In this document: piece by piece, positions 58,306-60,000 of the stretch
Layout: every line of letters begins with the position of its first letter
Numbering within the stretch: the first letter of the stretch is position 1
Source of the DNA: Polytrichum commune
Lineage: Eukaryota; Streptophyta; Polytrichopsida; Polytrichales; Polytrichaceae
DNA length: 60,000 bases
NCBI GenBank assembly: GCA_950295325.1
Contig: OX485804.1
Span: forward strand, 10,108,001-10,168,000
Reading direction: 5' to 3'
The notes under the pieces: model-generated
What the model was told of the DNA's origin: nothing
The model's database searches: none
What the model saw: only the letters and a program-made list of their open reading frames with translations
Position numbers and translations under genes: made by a program

Positions 58306-58917
58306 AACCTAAATCCAATCCTGCAATCATAACGCAACAACGACCACTTCGCATTTGTAGCACTTACACTTAACCCGAAGCAGATCTCAACTTTCGCTCC
58401 TGCTAATCCACATTCTCTCACAAAGCTGTTTGCATTAATTGCTCAACATCCAAACTTCAAAGTACTTTGCTTATCTTCCCATCATACACCTCATTCTCAC
58501 TCCCTCCACTGCAGCACTGCTCCCAATCCAGCGTTCGGCCATCCAGCAAGATGCAACCTAAACCCTAGAACATCCTTCATCTTTTACTTCGATATGGCCG
58601 CAACAAGACTCCAATGCAAGAATAATATTGAAATACAAGCGAGAAATGAGTTCTTCGAGAGTCTCTTCAAACCCCACAGGACTCCACAAGATATCGCATG
58701 CAATCAGACATTGATTGCCAAGCTACAGAGACCAACATTACAAATTCAGATTTCTCAAACCAAGAGTAACTTATTAAGATCGAAGGCCTTCGATCGGGAC
58801 TGATGAAAAGGAGCGTCCCATTTGGTCAGAAGTTCGAAGTTGTCGCCAAACCCTAAACGGCAAACCAAGAGCAATGGCGTATTGAACTCCTCTCACAAAT
58901 CTGTAACTCGCGACATA
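58306..58917. other. Unique-looking sequence, no gene assigned
   Basis: A 69-codon plus frame begins MAATRLQCKNN at 58594 after a pyrimidine-rich leader. It has no recognised domain and no splice partner in the window. Could be a 5' exon of a gene running off the right edge. Confidence 0.3.
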
Positions 58918-59079
58918 GCCAACAGGAGACGAGCCTCGTCTTCTTACAGAAATAGGAAAGCAACGACGCCTTGAATTCAACGTCGCCTTGAATCCATCGC
59001 CAACAGGAGACGAGCCTCGTCTTCTTACATAAATAGGAAAGCAACGACGCCTTGAATTCAACGTTGCCTTGAATCCATT
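58918..59079. repeat. Two-unit 81-bp tandem duplication
   Basis: Units start at 58918 and 58999 (GCCAACAGGAGACGAGCCTC) and are nearly identical. Each contains the small palindrome GACGAGCCTCGTC. The 81-bp period is a multiple of three. Confidence 0.92.
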
Positions 59080-59539
59080 GCCAAAAGCTTCGGTTAAGTT
59101 TCACTTCAAAATTGACGGCAGACATGAAAAAGTTCTAAATCGGACGGACATAAATGGAAATGTGACGTGGCCTCACGAGAGGGCTCGAATCCATTCCATG
59201 GGCTCATATACTTCTTCTCGACAAGATCTGAAACAAAGGTTTGGGGTTTTTTCCATGTCCCCATGATCAGGATGTTGGGGTTACCACTCAACAACCACAT
59301 TGTGGGTGTTTTTGGCATCATTAAATATATCCACCGCACACAATACCCAATGCGAATGCATATGGATGTGTCGTTGTTCAAGAACATAAGTTTTCAGATC
59401 CAAAGCCAAAGACAACACATACACAAAATTGACTTGTCTGAAACAGAGAAGCAAACACCTATTCTAAATGGCTAAGAAGGGAGCTAGGATTCAAAGCTAT
59501 AGGAGTTGGATAAAATGATTGTAAGCTCACTTGTTCTAG
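59080..59539. other. No gene assigned
   Basis: A 102-codon plus frame at 59167-59475 and a minus frame at 59106-59387 overlap; neither shows a known domain. Confidence 0.35.
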
Positions 59540-60000
59540 GCTTGAGGATTAGGAGTAAATTACAGAGAGTGACAGGCTAAATGGAAAGACAACTATATTA
59601 TGTTCCACTTGGAATACAAACGAAGAAGCTCAATGTCACCGAAAATGACAATCTAAGCCCTGCACGAACCGAAGGCAAATGACTCCTCAAATGCAATTTC
59701 GGTTGAGGGTTTGGACCCTACAGGCATTGAATTGGCCAGAACATGTGACCTCCACACCACCATACACCTCCACAAAATCTTTGTACTTGTTTTTGGCTCG
59801 AGGATTAAGCTTACAGGAGCAAATCATAGAGCATTTAGGCTAGGAGGAAAGACAACCATTCATCCCATGGAATGCACTCGAATAAGGTTAAAGGCGCCAT
59901 AAATGAAATTCCAAGCCCTGCACAAACCAGGGTTAGCAAAGGCATTCCGTTCGCACATTTCAATGACTCCCAAACTTGCAGCTTCAATGAAGGTTTGGAT
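59540..60000. repeat. Diverged ~255-bp tandem duplication running to the window edge
   Basis: GGCT(T/C)GAGGATTA (59540, 59791) and AAGCCCTGCAC (59655, 59913) recur in order with a 251-258-bp period; the second unit is cut by the edge. Confidence 0.7.

Overview
The window is nuclear DNA from a flowering plant; the species cannot be told from the sequence. Evidence: split genes with plant GT/AG introns, a cell-wall invertase with the 9-nt mini-exon typical of plant invertases, a plant-type SEC14-like gene, and dense plant transposons (CACTA, copia, LINE, SINE, MITEs). The DNA is mostly AT-rich and TE-derived.

Two ordinary host genes can be built exon by exon, both on the minus strand. (1) A GH32 cell-wall invertase occupies 206-6155; its last exon(s) lie beyond the left edge. 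(2) A five-exon SEC14-like CRAL-TRIO lipid-transfer protein of 291 residues occupies 23070-26008. All their introns join in phase with GT/AG ends. The invertase has an extra intron inside what is normally one large exon, and that intron carries a dispersed repeat.

The most striking object is a 14,793-bp CACTA (En/Spm) transposon at 40794-55586. It has 33-bp perfect terminal inverted repeats and a CAC target duplication. On the minus strand it carries a four-exon TNP2-type transposase (41915-46245) with no internal stops. On the plus strand it carries a second, TNPA-like gene (50298-52811, with coiled-coil exons downstream to 54202). An 18-bp dyad (RATGTC, six free bases, GACATC) recurs at about 14 sites in the element, including two tandem arrays with a 33-bp period. 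One array sits directly upstream of the transposase. These are probably the element's own protein-binding sites.

The rest is nested older repeats: a decayed copia 3' end with an LTR (7560-9089); an AC-rich LINE endonuclease fragment (37380-39370); four copies of one tRNA-derived SINE family, each with an 11-12-bp target duplication; and many short TIR elements, several dated relative to their hosts by target duplications and paralogous empty sites. Between 34.5 and 40.3 kb the minus strand keeps broken host-gene-like fragments, one resembling a DNA methyltransferase SAM-binding motif. The right end (58.2-60 kb) holds short tandem duplications but no gene I can identify.
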